From assembly GCA_019417325.1 (NCBI GenBank), contig DXVO01000032.1, forward strand, positions 124,001-188,000: a DNA stretch of 64,000 nucleotides. The letters are read 5' to 3'. This DNA is from Parabacteroides sp. (GTDB taxonomy: Bacteria > Bacteroidota > Bacteroidia > Bacteroidales > Tannerellaceae). This document shows positions 63,223 to 64,000 of the stretch, in pieces (positions within the stretch are counted from its first letter, which is position 1; every line of letters begins with the position of its first letter). The notes under the pieces are model-generated. The model was not told the origin of the DNA. It was given only the letters and a program-made list of their open reading frames with translations, and did not search any database. The translations under genes and the position numbers were made by a program.

Positions 63223-64000
63223 TCAGCACTTTATGCTTAACTGATGTAACACGTCACGTATTTTTTCAAATGTTGTGATACGGGTAGGAACCAACGGCAA
63301 ACGCAACTTATTTTCAATAAAGCCCATTGCGTTCAGCATACTTTTTGCACCGGCAGGATTGCCATCTACAAATAATAATTCAAACAATTCGGTAAAACGA
63401 TGGTGGATAGTACGCGCATTCTCATAATCGCCCGCAAGCCCTAAACGAACCATACGGCTGAATTCACGTGGAAAAGCATTGCCTATAACAGAGATAACGC
63501 CTATTGCACCCAAAGTTATCAATGGGAAAGTAATACCGTCGTCGCCTGAAATCACATTAAAATTAGCCGGTTTATTCTTGATGATATCATCCATCTGGGT
63601 AATATTGCCGGATGCTTCTTTTACAGCTATCACATTTTTAAATTCACGGGCAATACGCAACGTAGTAGCCGCAGTCATATTTACGCCGGTTCTTCCCGGT
63701 ACGTTATACAACACGATAGGAAGACGTGTAGCTTCGGCTATCGCTTTATAATGCTGGTAAATGCCTTCCTGTGAAGGTTTGTTATAATAAGGGACTACAG
63801 AAAGGATTGCATCGATACCGCGGAAATCGTCATTTTTCAGTTTTTCCACAACGGAGCGGGTACAGTTGCCTCCTACTCCTAAAACAATCGGAATACGGCC
63901 GTTAACCTTTGTTACAACCAAATCTATAATCTTCTTTTTTTCTTCTTCTGTAAGTGTCGGAGTTTCTGCTGTGGTGCCCAATACTACCAAATAATCCGTA
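63223..64000 (-). CDS. dapA: 4-hydroxy-tetrahydrodipicolinate synthase DapA (5' end cut by window)
   Basis: 259 visible residues of about 297; the frame stays open to base 64000 (DYLVVLGTTAETPTLT at the N-terminal side). Condenses pyruvate with aspartate semialdehyde for lysine/DAP synthesis. Motifs: GTTAETPTL substrate loop, PYYNKPSQEGIYQHY with the proton-relay Tyr, YNVPGRTG, and the Schiff-base Lys in AVKEASGN. Right boundary of the accessory island. Confidence 0.95.
   Translation of the reverse strand, partial: TDYLVVLGTTAETPTLTEEEKKKIIDLVVTKVNGRIPIVLGVGGNCTRSVVEKLKNDDFRGIDAILSVVPYYNKPSQEGIYQHYKAIAEATRLPIVLYNVPGRTGVNMTAATTLRIAREFKNVIAVKEASGNITQMDDIIKNKPANFNVISGDDGITFPLITLGAIGVISVIGNAFPREFSRMVRLGLAGDYENARTIHHRFTELFELLFVDGNPAGAKSMLNAMGFIENKLRLPLVPTRITTFEKIRDVLHQLSIKC

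Noticed and set aside
1..64000. tRNA, rRNA and known riboswitches
   Set aside because: I saw no cloverleaf-type tRNA sequence, rRNA segment, or TPP/cobalamin/SAM-type riboswitch motif on either strand by eye.

Overview
The window is a bacterial chromosome segment from a Bacteroidales anaerobe, most likely close to Parabacteroides or Bacteroides. The evidence is the Bacteroidetes-type promoters (TTTG, about 19-20 nt, then TAnnTTTG), the near absence of Shine-Dalgarno sequences, a GH84 N-acetylglucosaminidase of the Bacteroides type, a complete men pathway, and a BCCP / biotin carboxylase / carboxyltransferase operon. The window cuts a gene at each end: trkH at position 1 and dapA at position 64000.

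Positions 1-52200 are ordinary chromosomal genes. They are: Ktr/Trk potassium uptake (1-1742); a CorC-type membrane protein and a Tat-exported sugar phosphate isomerase-like protein; a branched-chain 2-oxoacid dehydrogenase operon with its own lipoate ligase and a flavodoxin (4463-10419); an NDP-forming acyl-CoA synthetase; a divergent [NiFe] hydrogenase locus (hypFAB on minus, hypCDE-hyaABCD on plus, 12771-22916); pyridoxal kinase; the biotin-dependent carboxylase operon (24168-27777); a CdsB-like desulfidase and a helicase; a menaquinone cluster (31605-39081); two DUF3857/transglutaminase-fold secreted proteins; a GH84 enzyme; a uracil-DNA glycosylase-like protein; a patatin; D-lactate dehydrogenase; a GT51 glycosyltransferase; and an acyl-CoA ligase.

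Positions 52200-63200 are an accessory defence island between the acyl-CoA ligase and dapA. It opens with a small orphan CRISPR array (five 30-nt repeats, four 36-38-nt spacers, no cas genes, decaying at its right end). It then holds a roughly 9.5-kb AT-rich array of small cassette genes separated by 35-57-bp repeats that resemble integron attC sites. The array has two convergent halves: eleven cassettes on plus and six on minus meet at 59158/59171. Each half begins with a copy of the same roughly 250-320-bp leader, so the island is flanked by long inverted repeats. Several products look like immunity proteins of polymorphic or type VI toxins (Imm10-like, DUF5071, DUF4375-like, TriTu-like, YfeS-like, LRR, lipoprotein). 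The layout resembles the recombinase-associated acquired interbacterial defence (rAID) clusters of gut Bacteroidales, but the double-ended inverted leader and the missing recombinase are unusual.

Between ordinary genes there are also six short tandem arrays of near-palindromic units with a strict 22- or 23-bp period, two copies of a 137-bp MITE-like element, and a large perfect-arm palindrome. None of these is explained by the genes.
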